Source of the DNA: JABCPE02 sp963506915
Lineage (GTDB): Bacteria; Bacteroidota; Bacteroidia; Flavobacteriales; Weeksellaceae
NCBI GenBank assembly: GCA_963506915.1
Contig: CAUORE010000005.1
Location: 3,991 to 67,990 of the forward strand
Direction of reading: 5' to 3'
DNA length: 64,000 nt
Below, in pieces: positions 15,737 through 24,555 of the stretch (position 1 is the stretch's first letter; every line of letters begins with the position of its first letter). The position numbers and the translations under genes were made by a program. The notes beneath the pieces are model-generated. The model worked only from the letters and a program-made list of their open reading frames with translations. It had not been told where the DNA came from and did not search any database.

Positions 15737-17074
15737 CTAATTAACTAAGTCTAATCCTCCGAAATTCCCTGAACTCATCATCAGATAAGCGCCTTGGGTC
15801 TTGTCCAGCGTGTTCCAATATTCGTGGAGACTTTCGGCATTGGTAAAGACTTTCAGGTCTGGATTACCAAATTTTTCTTTAATCATTTCAGGAGAAACCG
15901 GCTCCATTCTCTTGATTTTCAAGGCTTCTTCCGAATAGAAAATCACTCCTGTATCCAGCCCGTCCATTGCTCCTTTGTATTGTTCTAAAAATATGGGATT
16001 CAGCGAACTATAAGTATGAAGCTCTAAAAATCCGTAAGTTTTTTCCTGCTTAAACTGCTCTTTGAAAGCCGCCACAGTTGCCTTTACCTTAGATGGAGCG
16101 TGTGCAAAATCTTTATACAAAATTCCTCCATCTTTTCTCTCCACTTTTTCTAATCGCTTAGAAGCACCTTTGAAACTCATTATCGCTTCATAAAACTCCT
16201 CTTCCATAATGCCCAGCTGCTGGCAGATAAGTTTTGCGCCTTCCATATTGAGCAAATTATGTTTCCCAAAAACAGAGAGCGGAATTTCGCCCATGCTTGT
16301 TTTTAGATAAACTTTCCCTTCGCGAATGCTGTATTCAGGCGTTTTGTAAGGCAGTTTTCGGAAATATTTCTGGCTGTTTTCTACTATTTTTACCACTTCT
16401 TCATCTTCCTCATTATACACCAAAACTCCGCCAGAAGTGATGCTTTCGGTAAATTTTCTGAACTGCTCTAAATAATCATCAAAAGTCTTAAAAACATTGA
16501 TATGATCCCATGCAATACCGCTGATTAAGGCGATATTTGGGTGATAATGCAGGAATTTAGGCTGTCTGTCATCAGCAGAAGAAAGATACTCATCGCCTTC
16601 CAAAATCATAAAATCTGTATCCTCGGTGATTTTCACCATGCAATCAAACCCTTCCAGCTGGGCGCCCACCATGTAGTCTATTTCCTTGTTATGAAAATTC
16701 AGCACATGCAGAATCATCGATGTGATGGTGGTTTTCCCATGTGAACCAGCAATGACCACTCTGGTTTTTTCCTTGCTCTGCTGATAGAGAAACTCTGGAT
16801 ACGAATAGATTTTTAATCCTAATTCTTTGGCTCTTGCCAATTCTGGATTGTCCGCATGGGCGTGCATTCCCAAAATTACAGCATCTATATCTGCTGTGAT
16901 TTTCTCTGGAAACCATCCAAATTCCTTTGGAAGAATGCTTTTCTGTTCCAATCGTGTTTTTGAGGGTTCAAAGATGGCATCATCAGAGCCTGTAACCTCA
17001 CAACCTTTATTTTTCAGTGCGATAGCAAGATTGTGCATGGCACTCCCTCCTATGGCGATAAAATGAACTTTCAT
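15737..17074 (-). CDS. mpl: UDP-N-acetylmuramate tripeptide ligase (Mpl), murein recycling
   Basis: Mpl ligates the recycled tripeptide L-Ala-gamma-D-Glu-meso-DAP to UDP-MurNAc. The Mur-ligase domains are visible: an N-terminal nucleotide-binding GGSAMHNLAIAL segment (residues about 9-20), the P-loop AGSHGKTTITSMI (about 108-120), and the C-terminal domain. MurC is the main alternative, but the HAHADNPELARAKELGLKIYSYPEF and HAPSKVKATVAAF patterns favour Mpl. The 445-residue length fits. It is encoded upstream of the DUF4290-murA pair in the same direction with a 53-base gap, so one cell-wall unit is likely. Confidence 0.85.
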   Translation of the reverse strand: MKVHFIAIGGSAMHNLAIALKNKGCEVTGSDDAIFEPSKTRLEQKSILPKEFGWFPEKITADIDAVILGMHAHADNPELARAKELGLKIYSYPEFLYQQSKEKTRVVIAGSHGKTTITSMILHVLNFHNKEIDYMVGAQLEGFDCMVKITEDTDFMILEGDEYLSSADDRQPKFLHYHPNIALISGIAWDHINVFKTFDDYLEQFRKFTESITSGGVLVYNEEDEEVVKIVENSQKYFRKLPYKTPEYSIREGKVYLKTSMGEIPLSVFGKHNLLNMEGAKLICQQLGIMEEEFYEAIMSFKGASKRLEKVERKDGGILYKDFAHAPSKVKATVAAFKEQFKQEKTYGFLELHTYSSLNPIFLEQYKGAMDGLDTGVIFYSEEALKIKRMEPVSPEMIKEKFGNPDLKVFTNAESLHEYWNTLDKTQGAYLMMSSGNFGGLDLVN

Positions 17075-17083
17075 ATTTTTCTT

Positions 17084-17887
17084 TTATGCTTGTGATTTTT
17101 CTTCTTGTTTTTTTCGTTCCAGCTCTTGGTCATATTCATGGAGGACATTGTGCTTTGGTGTCTGCTCTATGGCATTCATGATTTTATCCAAAATCTCTTC
17201 AGCGCTTTCGTTGTCATAGTCTATGTCAAGCGGTTTTTTAAACTCCATTGTCGGCTGCACGCCTGTCACTTTCAGTCTTAATCCTTTTTTGTCAAAAGCC
17301 CTGCGGAAACCATTGATTTTCACAGGAATTACTATCGCTCTCTGCTGTAGGACAAGTTTTGCTGTTCCCTTTCTCCCAGGAGCAAAAGCAGCCGTAGTTC
17401 CCTGCGGGAAAGACACCACCCAGCCGTTGTCTAGCGCTTTTAGGATGTTTTCTACTTCGGACATATCTACTTTTCTATTGACATTCTGCCCATTGGCACG
17501 CCAAGTTCTTTTCACGGTAACAGCTCCCACCAGCTTAAAAATCCTTGTAAGAAGCCCTTTGTTCATGGTTTCTTCCGCTGCCACATAGTAGAAATCTACT
17601 TTGGGATTGAGAATATAGATGGGATTAGCAATTGTATTGATAAAGCCGTTATTCACTGCACAAAAGACATGATACATCGCTGCCACATCCGCAAAATAAG
17701 TCTGGTGATTGGAGACAAAAAGCACATTAGTCTTTGGTAAATCCACCAAATGCTCCGTTCCTGTGATTTTCAGTTTATTAAAACCATTGAACCTTCGGTA
17801 AGAAACCAGACCAAAGATAAACACCACCAATCTTTTCAAAATATACCAATTGCCGAAGGCATCTGTAAATATGTTTTTCTTTCCCAT
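17084..17887 (-). CDS. PlsC-like 1-acyl-glycerol-3-phosphate acyltransferase with altered motifs
   Basis: This 267-residue protein resembles lysophospholipid acyltransferases of phospholipid synthesis, with a hydrophobic N-terminal anchor (about residues 20-30). Motif I, usually HX4D, reads HQTYFAD at 61-67, with five residues between His61 and Asp67. Motif III, usually FPEGTR, reads FPQGTT at 160-165, so the catalytic-region Glu is Gln162 and Arg is Thr165. Whether these changes are tolerated in this subfamily is unclear. It is 9 bases upstream of mpl, so the acyltransferase may be the first gene of the mpl-DUF4290-murA unit. Confidence 0.7.
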   Translation of the reverse strand: MGKKNIFTDAFGNWYILKRLVVFIFGLVSYRRFNGFNKLKITGTEHLVDLPKTNVLFVSNHQTYFADVAAMYHVFCAVNNGFINTIANPIYILNPKVDFYYVAAEETMNKGLLTRIFKLVGAVTVKRTWRANGQNVNRKVDMSEVENILKALDNGWVVSFPQGTTAAFAPGRKGTAKLVLQQRAIVIPVKINGFRRAFDKKGLRLKVTGVQPTMEFKKPLDIDYDNESAEEILDKIMNAIEQTPKHNVLHEYDQELERKKQEEKSQA

Positions 17888-17918
17888 TTTTTGATTTTAA
17901 AAACGAAATATAAAGCCC

Positions 17919-17926
17919 CAAATTTA
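17919..17926 (-). promoter_or_regulatory. Promoter -7 box for the acyltransferase gene
   Basis: On the minus strand it reads TAAATTTG, an exact TAnnTTTG match 32 bases upstream of the start at 17887. Confidence 0.5.
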
Positions 17927-17947
17927 AGGATTTTTCCCTTGCCGAGA

Positions 17948-18190
17948 CTAATTCAGCATGATTTTTTCAGCATATTTCTCTGCAAAAAGCTTTTTGTCCT
18001 CCTGCATTTTTTCCAAAGTCGCAGGCAGGCGGTAACCAAAAAGAAACTTTCCCTCCTCATCCAGAAAGAGAATTTCCTTTTCCTCGCCATCTATCATTTG
18101 GGCAAAAATATCCCACATAGACTGGTCTTTCAGCTTTAATAATTCAAAAAACTCCTTGGCTTGAATATGTATAGTTTTCATAAATTTCAA
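17948..18190 (-). CDS. Small conserved-looking soluble protein, unknown function
   Basis: An 80-residue protein without signal or membrane segment. The sequence alternates hydrophobic and charged residues (FFELLKLKDQSMWDIFAQMIDG, in pieces) and ends KIMLN. The start could be Met1 or Met4 (at 18181). It lies between the acyltransferase and relA/spoT, on the opposite strand to the latter, and has a TATTTTTG box 16 bases upstream. No family was recognised. Base composition resembles the neighbours, and the reading frame is not the shadow of another gene, so I accept it as real. Confidence 0.55.
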   Translation of the reverse strand: MKFMKTIHIQAKEFFELLKLKDQSMWDIFAQMIDGEEKEILFLDEEGKFLFGYRLPATLEKMQEDKKLFAEKYAEKIMLN

Positions 18191-18205
18191 AATATTTAGA
18201 ACTTA

Positions 18206-18213
18206 CAAAAATA
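18206..18213 (-). promoter_or_regulatory. Promoter -7 box for the 80-residue protein gene
   Basis: Reads TATTTTTG on the minus strand (TAnnTTTG match), 16 bases before the start at 18190. Confidence 0.4.
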
Positions 18214-18284
18214 TAAAAAAGAGAGGATATTTGTAATGTTTAATATTTTTTATTACTTTCGTAATATCCTAAAATTTCCCAAAG

Positions 18285-20483
18285 ATGAGCACCGATGAAC
18301 AACAAGAACGAATAGAAATCCTCAAAAGATACGATGACCTAATCCACCACACCTACCGAAAGCTGAATGAGGAACAGCTGGAACTCATCAAAAAGGCTTT
18401 TGATGTGGCTTGGGATGCCCACAAAGACCAGCGCCGAAAGACTGGAGAACCCTACATTTTCCATCCTATAGCGGTGGCAAAAATCGTGGCTGAGGAAATA
18501 GGTCTAGGTGCTACCAGCATCGCGGCAGCGCTGCTTCATGATGTGATAGAAGACAGCGACTACACCTATGAGGATATAGAAAAACTCTTTGGGAAGAAAA
18601 TAGCCGATGTAGTGAACGGACTTACCAAAATTTCTGTGATGAATAACCAAAACATCTCCGTACAGTCCGAAAACTACCGAAAACTCCTGCTCACTCTATC
18701 GGATGATTTTAGGGTAATTCTCATCAAGATAGCTGACCGCCTTCACAACATGAGAACGCTGGACAGCATGCGCCCAGACAAACAGAAAAAAATAGCCTCT
18801 GAAACCGTATACATCTACGCTCCTATGGCTCACAGACTGGGACTTTACAACATAAAATCCGAATTAGAGGATTTGTCCCTAAAATACAACATGCCTGAAA
18901 TCTACAACGAGATTTCTGAAAAACTCATCATAGCCAAAGAACACCGTGAAAGCTATGTACAGGAATTCATAGAGCATGTTTCTGAAAAACTAAAAGAAGA
19001 AAAACTCAATTTTAAGATTAAAGGAAGGGCGAAATCCATCAGCTCTATTTATAGAAAAATGCTGAAACAAAACATTCCTTTTGAGGAAGTTTATGATAAC
19101 TACGCCATCCGTGTCATCTACAAATCGGACTTTAAGAACGAGAAATTCCTCGCTTGGAAAATTTATTCCATCATTACTGACCTTTATCACAGCAATCCTG
19201 CACGAATGCGGGACTGGATTACCCAGCCGAGAAGTACAGGCTATGAAAGTCTTCATTTGACTATCCTAGGGCCTGACAACAAGTGGGTAGAAGTGCAAAT
19301 CCGAAGCGAGCGAATGGATGAAATCGCAGAAAAAGGAGTCGCTGCCCATTACAAATACAAAGAAGGTTTCAGCCAAAACTCTGATGACAAAAACTTTGAA
19401 CAATGGGTAGTTCAGATTCGGGAAGTTTTGGACAACCAGCAATCGCTCTCCACCACGGAACTTTTGGACAGCATTAAGCTAAATCTATACACTAAAGAAG
19501 TTTTTATTTTCACGCCAAAAGGAGATGTTAAAATCCTTCCAAAAGGCGCGACAGCACTGGATTTTGCTTTCATGGTGCATTCTGAACTGGGAATGAAATG
19601 CAGTGGCGCTAAAATCAACGGCAAACTGCAACCGATAAGTTATGTCCTAAAAAACGGCGACCAGATAGACATCATCTCCTCTCCCAACCAAAAACCGAAA
19701 AAAGATTGGCTGGATTTTGTGGTAACTTCCAAGGCTCGTTCGAAAATAAAGGCGGTTTTAAACTCAGAAAAAAACCAAAAAGTAGCCGAAGGAAAAGAAA
19801 TTTTCCAAAGAAAACTGAGACACGCCAAAATCAACTTTACGGAAGAGGAGCTCAACAATATTCAGAAATATTTTAATCTAAAAACCTCACAGGATTTATT
19901 CCTGAAATTCTACGAAGGAACTCTGGACACTTCCAATTTAAAGGAATATTTGGACAGCAAAAAAAGTTTCTTTGGAAGCCTTTTGCAGCGGTTCCGAAAG
20001 GATAAAACAGAGTTTGTGGAAACACCAAAATCTGATTTGGACCTGATTGTTTTTGGGCGAAATGAAGAAAAATTATCCTATTCTTTCGCAAAATGCTGTA
20101 CGGTAATTCCTGGAGATAAGATTTTCGGATTTTTAACTATAAATGATGGCATTAAAGTGCATAATGAAAACTGTCCCAATGCGATAAACCTCCGTGCAAA
20201 CTACGACTATCGTGTGATGTTGGCGAAATGGGTGAACTCCGAAAGATTCATCAATAACATCAAAATAGAACTCCAAGGAATGGACAGAATGGGAATAATA
20301 AATGATGTAGCATCCATTATCTCTAATAATATGCACATCGACATGAAAGGAATCTCTATCAACTCCATTGATGGAATTTTCATCGGAACCATCTCTTTAG
20401 AAGTTAAAAACAAAAACCAGTTGGAGGATTTATTAAAACAACTGGCACAGATAGAAGGCATCAAAAAAGTAAAAAGATTATAA
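18285..20483 (+). CDS. relA/spoT: Bifunctional (p)ppGpp synthetase/hydrolase
   Basis: This Rel-type enzyme makes and degrades the alarmone (p)ppGpp of the stringent response. The N-terminal HD hydrolase domain has HD at residues 85-86 and the ED pair at 89-90 (LLHDVIED). The synthetase domain follows with GRAKSISSIYRKM, YDNYAIRVIY and GYESLHLTI. A TGS domain (TPKGDVKILPKGATALDFAF, in pieces, about residue 405) and a C-terminal ACT domain complete the usual 730-residue layout. Hydrolase residues are intact, so a bifunctional enzyme is expected. It is divergent from the 80-residue gene and followed by a strong terminator. Confidence 0.96.
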   Translation: MSTDEQQERIEILKRYDDLIHHTYRKLNEEQLELIKKAFDVAWDAHKDQRRKTGEPYIFHPIAVAKIVAEEIGLGATSIAAALLHDVIEDSDYTYEDIEKLFGKKIADVVNGLTKISVMNNQNISVQSENYRKLLLTLSDDFRVILIKIADRLHNMRTLDSMRPDKQKKIASETVYIYAPMAHRLGLYNIKSELEDLSLKYNMPEIYNEISEKLIIAKEHRESYVQEFIEHVSEKLKEEKLNFKIKGRAKSISSIYRKMLKQNIPFEEVYDNYAIRVIYKSDFKNEKFLAWKIYSIITDLYHSNPARMRDWITQPRSTGYESLHLTILGPDNKWVEVQIRSERMDEIAEKGVAAHYKYKEGFSQNSDDKNFEQWVVQIREVLDNQQSLSTTELLDSIKLNLYTKEVFIFTPKGDVKILPKGATALDFAFMVHSELGMKCSGAKINGKLQPISYVLKNGDQIDIISSPNQKPKKDWLDFVVTSKARSKIKAVLNSEKNQKVAEGKEIFQRKLRHAKINFTEEELNNIQKYFNLKTSQDLFLKFYEGTLDTSNLKEYLDSKKSFFGSLLQRFRKDKTEFVETPKSDLDLIVFGRNEEKLSYSFAKCCTVIPGDKIFGFLTINDGIKVHNENCPNAINLRANYDYRVMLAKWVNSERFINNIKIELQGMDRMGIINDVASIISNNMHIDMKGISINSIDGIFIGTISLEVKNKNQLEDLLKQLAQIEGIKKVKRL

Positions 20484-20484
20484 A

Positions 20485-20507
20485 AAACGCCCTAAAAAAG
20501 GGCGTTT
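20485..20507. terminator. Bidirectional terminator between relA/spoT and the lipoprotein gene
   Basis: Nine-base perfect arms AAACGCCCT and AGGGCGTTT around a five-A loop, with T-rich sequence on the right and A-rich sequence on the left, between convergent genes. Confidence 0.85.
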
Positions 20508-20513
20508 ATGTTT

Positions 20514-21143
20514 TTATTTCTTTGCTCCATAAGGCATTTTCTTACTTGCATTTCTCAGAAGGTTTTCTACGATATCACTATGGTTACTTCTCCACCCACC
20601 TGAATATTTATTGCTGTAATTCCAAAATATTTTATCAGTCTTTTTATCGTAAATATTCATATCTGTGGTGATTTCATTCGTTGTTCCCTCATAATCAAGC
20701 AAAACAGATGCCGCTACTGCCACTCCCTGCGGCATAGGTTTAGTCAGTACATAATTAGAACTTACAACAGCATCTACTCCTAAAATAGCGCATATTTCGC
20801 TCTTTGTCAATTCTTTTTCAGGGTATCCTGCTCTTTTTAGTTTTGTGTTTGTAGTTTCTATATCTTGTATTTCTTGGCTCGCATTATTCTGAGAAAATCT
20901 CTTCAAAAACCAAGCATACATTTCCTTCTGAAAATTAGCCGATTCCTGCTCCTTAGACTGGTCAAAGCGCCCTGTATATTTACCTTCAAGCATAGAAACT
21001 TTAGGCGGCAAAATCGCTATTTTCTTCTGACTGGATGTTACTGTCAGCAGGTCATTAGAATTATAAACTTTTGCTCCACTACATGACATAAAAAGTAACA
21101 ACAAAACTCCCAATATGGAAGTACCTTTAATAAATGTTCTCAT
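20514..21143 (-). CDS. Putative lipoprotein of unknown function
   Basis: I place the start at 21143 (MRTFIKGTSILGV) because this gives a clean lipoprotein signal peptide with lipobox FMSC; the longer reading would add a 22-residue non-signal extension. The 209-residue protein has KIAILPPKVSMLEGKY and later AILGVDAVVSSNYVLTKPM, patterns that recall periplasmic lipoproteins with a GNA1162 or CsgG-like fold, though that is tentative. The ending DKIFWNYSNKYSGGW is typical of such proteins. It is convergent with relA/spoT. Function unknown. Confidence 0.65.
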   Translation of the reverse strand: MRTFIKGTSILGVLLLLFMSCSGAKVYNSNDLLTVTSSQKKIAILPPKVSMLEGKYTGRFDQSKEQESANFQKEMYAWFLKRFSQNNASQEIQDIETTNTKLKRAGYPEKELTKSEICAILGVDAVVSSNYVLTKPMPQGVAVAASVLLDYEGTTNEITTDMNIYDKKTDKIFWNYSNKYSGGWRSNHSDIVENLLRNASKKMPYGAKK

Positions 21144-21218
21144 AACTAAAATATTATTATTTCCTGCAAATTTACCATTATTTGAGGATTTTTCAAAATG
21201 AATAATCATGATTTTTGT

Positions 21219-21226
21219 TATATTTG
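21219..21226 (+). promoter_or_regulatory. Promoter -7 box for nhaA
   Basis: TATATTTG is an exact TAnnTTTG match 35 bases before the nhaA ATG. Confidence 0.5.
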
Positions 21227-21261
21227 TAAATCTTAAAGTTCAATTTTAAAAATAATTAAAA

Positions 21262-22416
21262 ATGCGTATAACAAAATTTTTTAAAGAATTTTTCTCAAAC
21301 AGCCAGTCCTCAGGGGTTTTATTGGTTTTATGTGTTACCATTTCTCTGATGATAGCCAACTCTTCGGCAGCGACTGGGTTTCAGGCTCTTTTGGATACAA
21401 TGATAGGTCCATACTCTGTAAGTATGTGGATAAATGACGGTCTAATGGCGGTTTTCTTTCTTTTAGTAGGTTTAGAAATAAAACGAGAGCTTCTCAAAGG
21501 CGAACTTTCTAACTTCAAAAACGCCTCGCTTCCTATCTTTGCGGCGATTGGCGGAATGATAGTTCCTGCGGTTATTTTCACTATTTTCAATCATGGCACG
21601 CAATATAGCAATGGCTGGGCTATTCCTATGGCTACGGATATCGCCTTTTCATTGGCTATTGTTTCTATGTTAGGAAAAAGCGTCCCTTCTGCGATAAAAG
21701 TATTTTTGGCTGCTTTGGCGATTGTGGATGACTTAGGAGCGATTGTAGTAATTGCGATTTTCTACACGGATGAAATTCATTGGAATTATCTTGCTTACAG
21801 CGGTTTAGTCATCATTTTACTTGCGGCATTAAATTATTTTAAAGTTAAAAAGCATATTTTTTATCTAATTCCAGGGGCGTTTTTATGGTATTTCATGCAC
21901 CATTCTGGTATTCATGCTACCATTGCGGGAGTTATTTTAGCATTTACTATTCCTGCTAATTCCGAGAACGAAACAGAGGCTTCTCCGTTAGAGAAATTGG
22001 AACATTCTTTACATATCCCTGTGAGCTATGCTATCATGCCTATTTTCGCACTTGCAAATACCAACATTACTTTCAAAGGAGGTATGGTGGATGGGCTGTT
22101 TTCAAACTTTGGATATGGAATAGTATTGGGGCTTATTTTAGGAAAACTTATTGGAATTAACCTATTCTCTTTCATTGCTATAAAACTGAAAATCAGCAAC
22201 CTTCCTGACCGAAGCCGATGGATTCACATGGCTGGAGCTGGACTTTTGGCGGGGATAGGTTTTACGATGTCTATTTTCATCGCACTGCTTTCTTTTAAAG
22301 ACAGCCAAGAGCTTCAGGATTCGGCTAAATTTGCTATTCTTATGGCGTCTATACTGGCGGGTAGTTTAGGGTATTTACTTCTAAAAAATGCAGCTAAAAA
22401 CGATAATTCTATTTAA
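21262..22416 (+). CDS. nhaA: NhaA family Na+/H+ antiporter
   Basis: NhaA exchanges one Na+ out for two H+ in across the inner membrane and controls pH and sodium tolerance. The 384-residue protein has the usual 12 hydrophobic helices. The ion-binding aspartate pair is in AIVDDLGAIVVIAIFYTDEI and the MATDIAFSLAIV segment precedes it. The C-terminal helices keep the conserved GAGLLAGIGFTMSIFIA block. It is monocistronic: promoter just upstream, terminator just downstream. Regulation by NhaR-like proteins is not suggested by any neighbour. Confidence 0.96.
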   Translation: MRITKFFKEFFSNSQSSGVLLVLCVTISLMIANSSAATGFQALLDTMIGPYSVSMWINDGLMAVFFLLVGLEIKRELLKGELSNFKNASLPIFAAIGGMIVPAVIFTIFNHGTQYSNGWAIPMATDIAFSLAIVSMLGKSVPSAIKVFLAALAIVDDLGAIVVIAIFYTDEIHWNYLAYSGLVIILLAALNYFKVKKHIFYLIPGAFLWYFMHHSGIHATIAGVILAFTIPANSENETEASPLEKLEHSLHIPVSYAIMPIFALANTNITFKGGMVDGLFSNFGYGIVLGLILGKLIGINLFSFIAIKLKISNLPDRSRWIHMAGAGLLAGIGFTMSIFIALLSFKDSQELQDSAKFAILMASILAGSLGYLLLKNAAKNDNSI

Positions 22417-22434
22417 TAATCTTTAAAGAAAATA

Positions 22435-22468
22435 AAAAAGAGCAGCTAAAATTTTAGTTGCTCTTTTT
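22435..22468. terminator. Bidirectional terminator between nhaA and yihY
   Basis: An inverted repeat of about 17 bases per arm, with one G-U type mismatch, begins AAAAAGAGCA and ends in a T-run; it lies between convergent genes. Confidence 0.8.
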
Positions 22469-22485
22469 ATTTACAATATTTTAAA

Positions 22486-23433
22486 CTATATCTGAAAATC
22501 TATTTTTTCGTCTTGGATGCTGTTATTTTTCTGCTTGTTGGAATCGTGTATTCGTTTTATAGCCAAATTCAGCTCATTTCCAAACATTATCAGCACCACA
22601 TTCACATCCACCCAAATCATCAATAAAATCATAGAACCTACCGAGCCATAAAGGACATTATAACTCGCTATCTCACTAACATAAAATGCAAAAAAATAGG
22701 TAACCACCATAAACAAAACTGTGGTAAGAATAGCCCCTGGGATAGATTGTTTGAATCTTGTAATTTCCACAGAACCAACCCAATACAAAAGCGACAATGC
22801 CAGACAATAAACCAAAGGAAATGAAAAATATCCGATAATCACTGTTAAATTAGAAAAAAACCAATTACTCGGATATTCGGGTATCAATAATTTAAAAACG
22901 ACTTCGGCATAGTAAATCCCCAAAAGACACATCACGATAGCCACTGTGAAACTTGCCGTAATTAAAAACGCCAGTAAATACTCCCTGATCAGCCCTCGCT
23001 GTGTATCCGTATCATGGTTAAAGCCATTGATAAGGGCGTAAGTGCCATTCGTAGCAAAAATAAGCACCAAAGCAATGGTAAACAAGCTCATCTGCGCAAT
23101 ATTGGGCATGATATTTTGTTCAATATATCCTGTCACATCTTCCAGCATATGGTCTGGCAGGATACGAGGCATGAGTTCATTAAAAATATAATGATAAAGT
23201 TCCTCATAATGAGGTAAATACGGCAAAACTGAAAGAATAAACAAAATAAGTGGAAAAAGGCTTAAAAAAAAGCTCCAAGAAACACTCGCTGCTTGTCTAA
23301 TGATTTGTTTCTGAAATATCCCCCCTACATAAATTTCTAAAAGCCCCCAAAGAGAAATATCCAGCACTGGCAAATGGATTCCATCTAAAAAACTGTGGAT
23401 TTTCTGAAATATTTTGAACTTTTTTATCTCCAT
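22486..23433 (-). CDS. YihY/BrkB family inner-membrane protein
   Basis: A 315-residue protein with about six membrane segments and the family pattern QIIRQAASVSWSFFLSLFPLILFILSVLPYLP in pieces near the N-terminus, and GPxx-like helices later (SVGSMILLMIWVDVNVVLIMFGNELN). I start it at 23433 (MEIKKFKIF), because the longer ATG at 23472 lies on the promoter region. The family was once called ribonuclease BN but that activity is not supported; its function is poorly known. The gene is divergent from rlmH, and the two share one short promoter region. Confidence 0.85.
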   Translation of the reverse strand: MEIKKFKIFQKIHSFLDGIHLPVLDISLWGLLEIYVGGIFQKQIIRQAASVSWSFFLSLFPLILFILSVLPYLPHYEELYHYIFNELMPRILPDHMLEDVTGYIEQNIMPNIAQMSLFTIALVLIFATNGTYALINGFNHDTDTQRGLIREYLLAFLITASFTVAIVMCLLGIYYAEVVFKLLIPEYPSNWFFSNLTVIIGYFSFPLVYCLALSLLYWVGSVEITRFKQSIPGAILTTVLFMVVTYFFAFYVSEIASYNVLYGSVGSMILLMIWVDVNVVLIMFGNELNLAIKRIHDSNKQKNNSIQDEKIDFQI

Positions 23434-23439
23434 TTTATT

Positions 23440-23447
23440 TACATTTG
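23440..23447 (+). promoter_or_regulatory. Promoter -7 box for rlmH
   Basis: TACATTTG matches TAnnTTTG and is 26 bases upstream of the rlmH ATG. It lies left of the opposing yihY box, so the two promoters face each other. Confidence 0.5.
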
Positions 23448-23454
23448 CAGACCG

Positions 23455-23462
23455 CAAATATA
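23455..23462 (-). promoter_or_regulatory. Promoter -7 box for yihY
   Basis: Reads TATATTTG on the minus strand, 22 bases upstream of the chosen yihY start at 23433. Its -33 region would fall inside the rlmH coding sequence. Confidence 0.5.
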
Positions 23463-23472
23463 CAGAAACCAT

Positions 23473-23946
23473 ATGAAATTCAATCTCATTTGTATAGGAA
23501 AAACCGATGACCGCGAGATTACCAGCCTTATTTCCAATTACTTACCACGCATTCCGAAACATTGGAATTTTGAAATTATAGAAATTCCTGATGTAAAAAA
23601 CGCAAAAAACCTATCCGCAGATTTACTAAAAAAAGAAGAAGCAAAATTATTTCTAAACCAAATTGACAATGCGGATTTGGTCATTCTTTTAGATGAAAAA
23701 GGAAAAGAATTTACCAGCCGACAGTTTTCAGAAAAAATAGATTTTTGGCTCGGTTCATCAGTCAAAAAAGTGAATTTCCTTATCGGCGGTGCCTATGGTT
23801 TTTCTGATGAAATATACCAAAGAGCCAATGAGAAAATTTCTCTCTCAAAAATGACTTTCACACATCAGATGATTCGGTTGTTTTTCGTTGAGCAAATCTA
23901 TCGTGCTTCTACTATTTTACAGGGAAAACCTTACCATAATGATTAG
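23473..23946 (+). CDS. rlmH: 23S rRNA pseudouridine-1915 N3-methyltransferase
   Basis: RlmH is a SPOUT methyltransferase that modifies pseudouridine 1915 in helix 69 of 23S rRNA, on assembled 70S ribosomes. The 157-residue protein starts MKFNLICIGKTDD at 23473; a longer frame starting at 23395 lacks family support. The SAM-binding trefoil-knot is shown by VILLDEKGKEFTSRQFSE, FLIGGAYGFSDE and the ending with MTFTHQMIRLFFVEQIYRA. It is divergent from yihY. The downstream gene on the other strand begins six bases after it ends, tail to tail. Confidence 0.95.
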   Translation: MKFNLICIGKTDDREITSLISNYLPRIPKHWNFEIIEIPDVKNAKNLSADLLKKEEAKLFLNQIDNADLVILLDEKGKEFTSRQFSEKIDFWLGSSVKKVNFLIGGAYGFSDEIYQRANEKISLSKMTFTHQMIRLFFVEQIYRASTILQGKPYHND

Positions 23947-23952
23947 CTGATT

Positions 23953-24504
23953 TTATAAATTCCAATAACTCCATTTCGTTTTCACAGCCATAGGATTTTC
24001 CCTGCTCAATTTAGTATAAAATTCTTTGAAATTTTTATTCCAAATAGTGTAATTATTAGCAAATCGAAACATGGCTTCCGCGCCTTCTATTCCTACACTA
24101 ATTTGCCATATTCTAATTTTATTGATATTCATAGATGTCTTTTTAAGTTCGGCTATTTGCACAAAAGGAACTTTAACCGCCTTTCTATTTTTAGCAATAA
24201 TATATAGATTTTCATCATCAAAATAAAAACTTTCATCACTAATAAATCTACCCTCCAACCCAAAAAAGAAAGGTCTTGATGAGATTTTTTTCAACTTAGT
24301 CATGTCTATATCTTCTTGCAAATTAGCAAACAATATTTCATTATTCTTCTTCCAATCTCCATTATAATAATTAAAAATTTCCCAAATCATATAAATAAAA
24401 AAACATATACTAAAAAACATTATATGGAAAACATTTTCCAGCCTAAATAGAATAAATACTCCTAAAATATACACTAAAGATACTATGACTACTCTTCTTA
24501 TCAT
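23953..24504 (-). CDS. Small membrane protein with a PH-like soluble domain, unknown function
   Basis: Two hydrophobic helices (about residues 5-20 and 24-42) are followed by a 140-residue soluble region with alternating strands (FFFGLEGRFISDESFYFDDENLYIIA, in pieces) that resembles the bacterial PH or YcxB-like fold. No motif identifies it. The gene lies between rlmH and the ompA-family gene, and shares the strand of the latter with a hairpin between them. Function is unknown and the fold is only suggested by the pattern. Confidence 0.5.
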   Translation of the reverse strand: MIRRVVIVSLVYILGVFILFRLENVFHIMFFSICFFIYMIWEIFNYYNGDWKKNNEILFANLQEDIDMTKLKKISSRPFFFGLEGRFISDESFYFDDENLYIIAKNRKAVKVPFVQIAELKKTSMNINKIRIWQISVGIEGAEAMFRFANNYTIWNKNFKEFYTKLSRENPMAVKTKWSYWNL

Positions 24505-24521
24505 TTCCTTTATTTTGAAAT

Positions 24522-24550
24522 AAAAAAAGAGAGGTTTGAAACCTCTCTTC
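24522..24550 (-). terminator. Terminator after the OmpA-family gene
   Basis: The arms AGAGAGGTTT and AAACCTCTCT are complementary; on the minus strand the hairpin runs into a T-rich stretch, about five bases past the ompA stop at 24556. Confidence 0.75.
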
Positions 24551-24555
24551 TTACT

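Noticed and set aside
23395..23472. Extension of rlmH by 26 residues
   Set aside because: RlmH proteins begin at MKFNLICIG; the extension runs through the promoter region and yihY.
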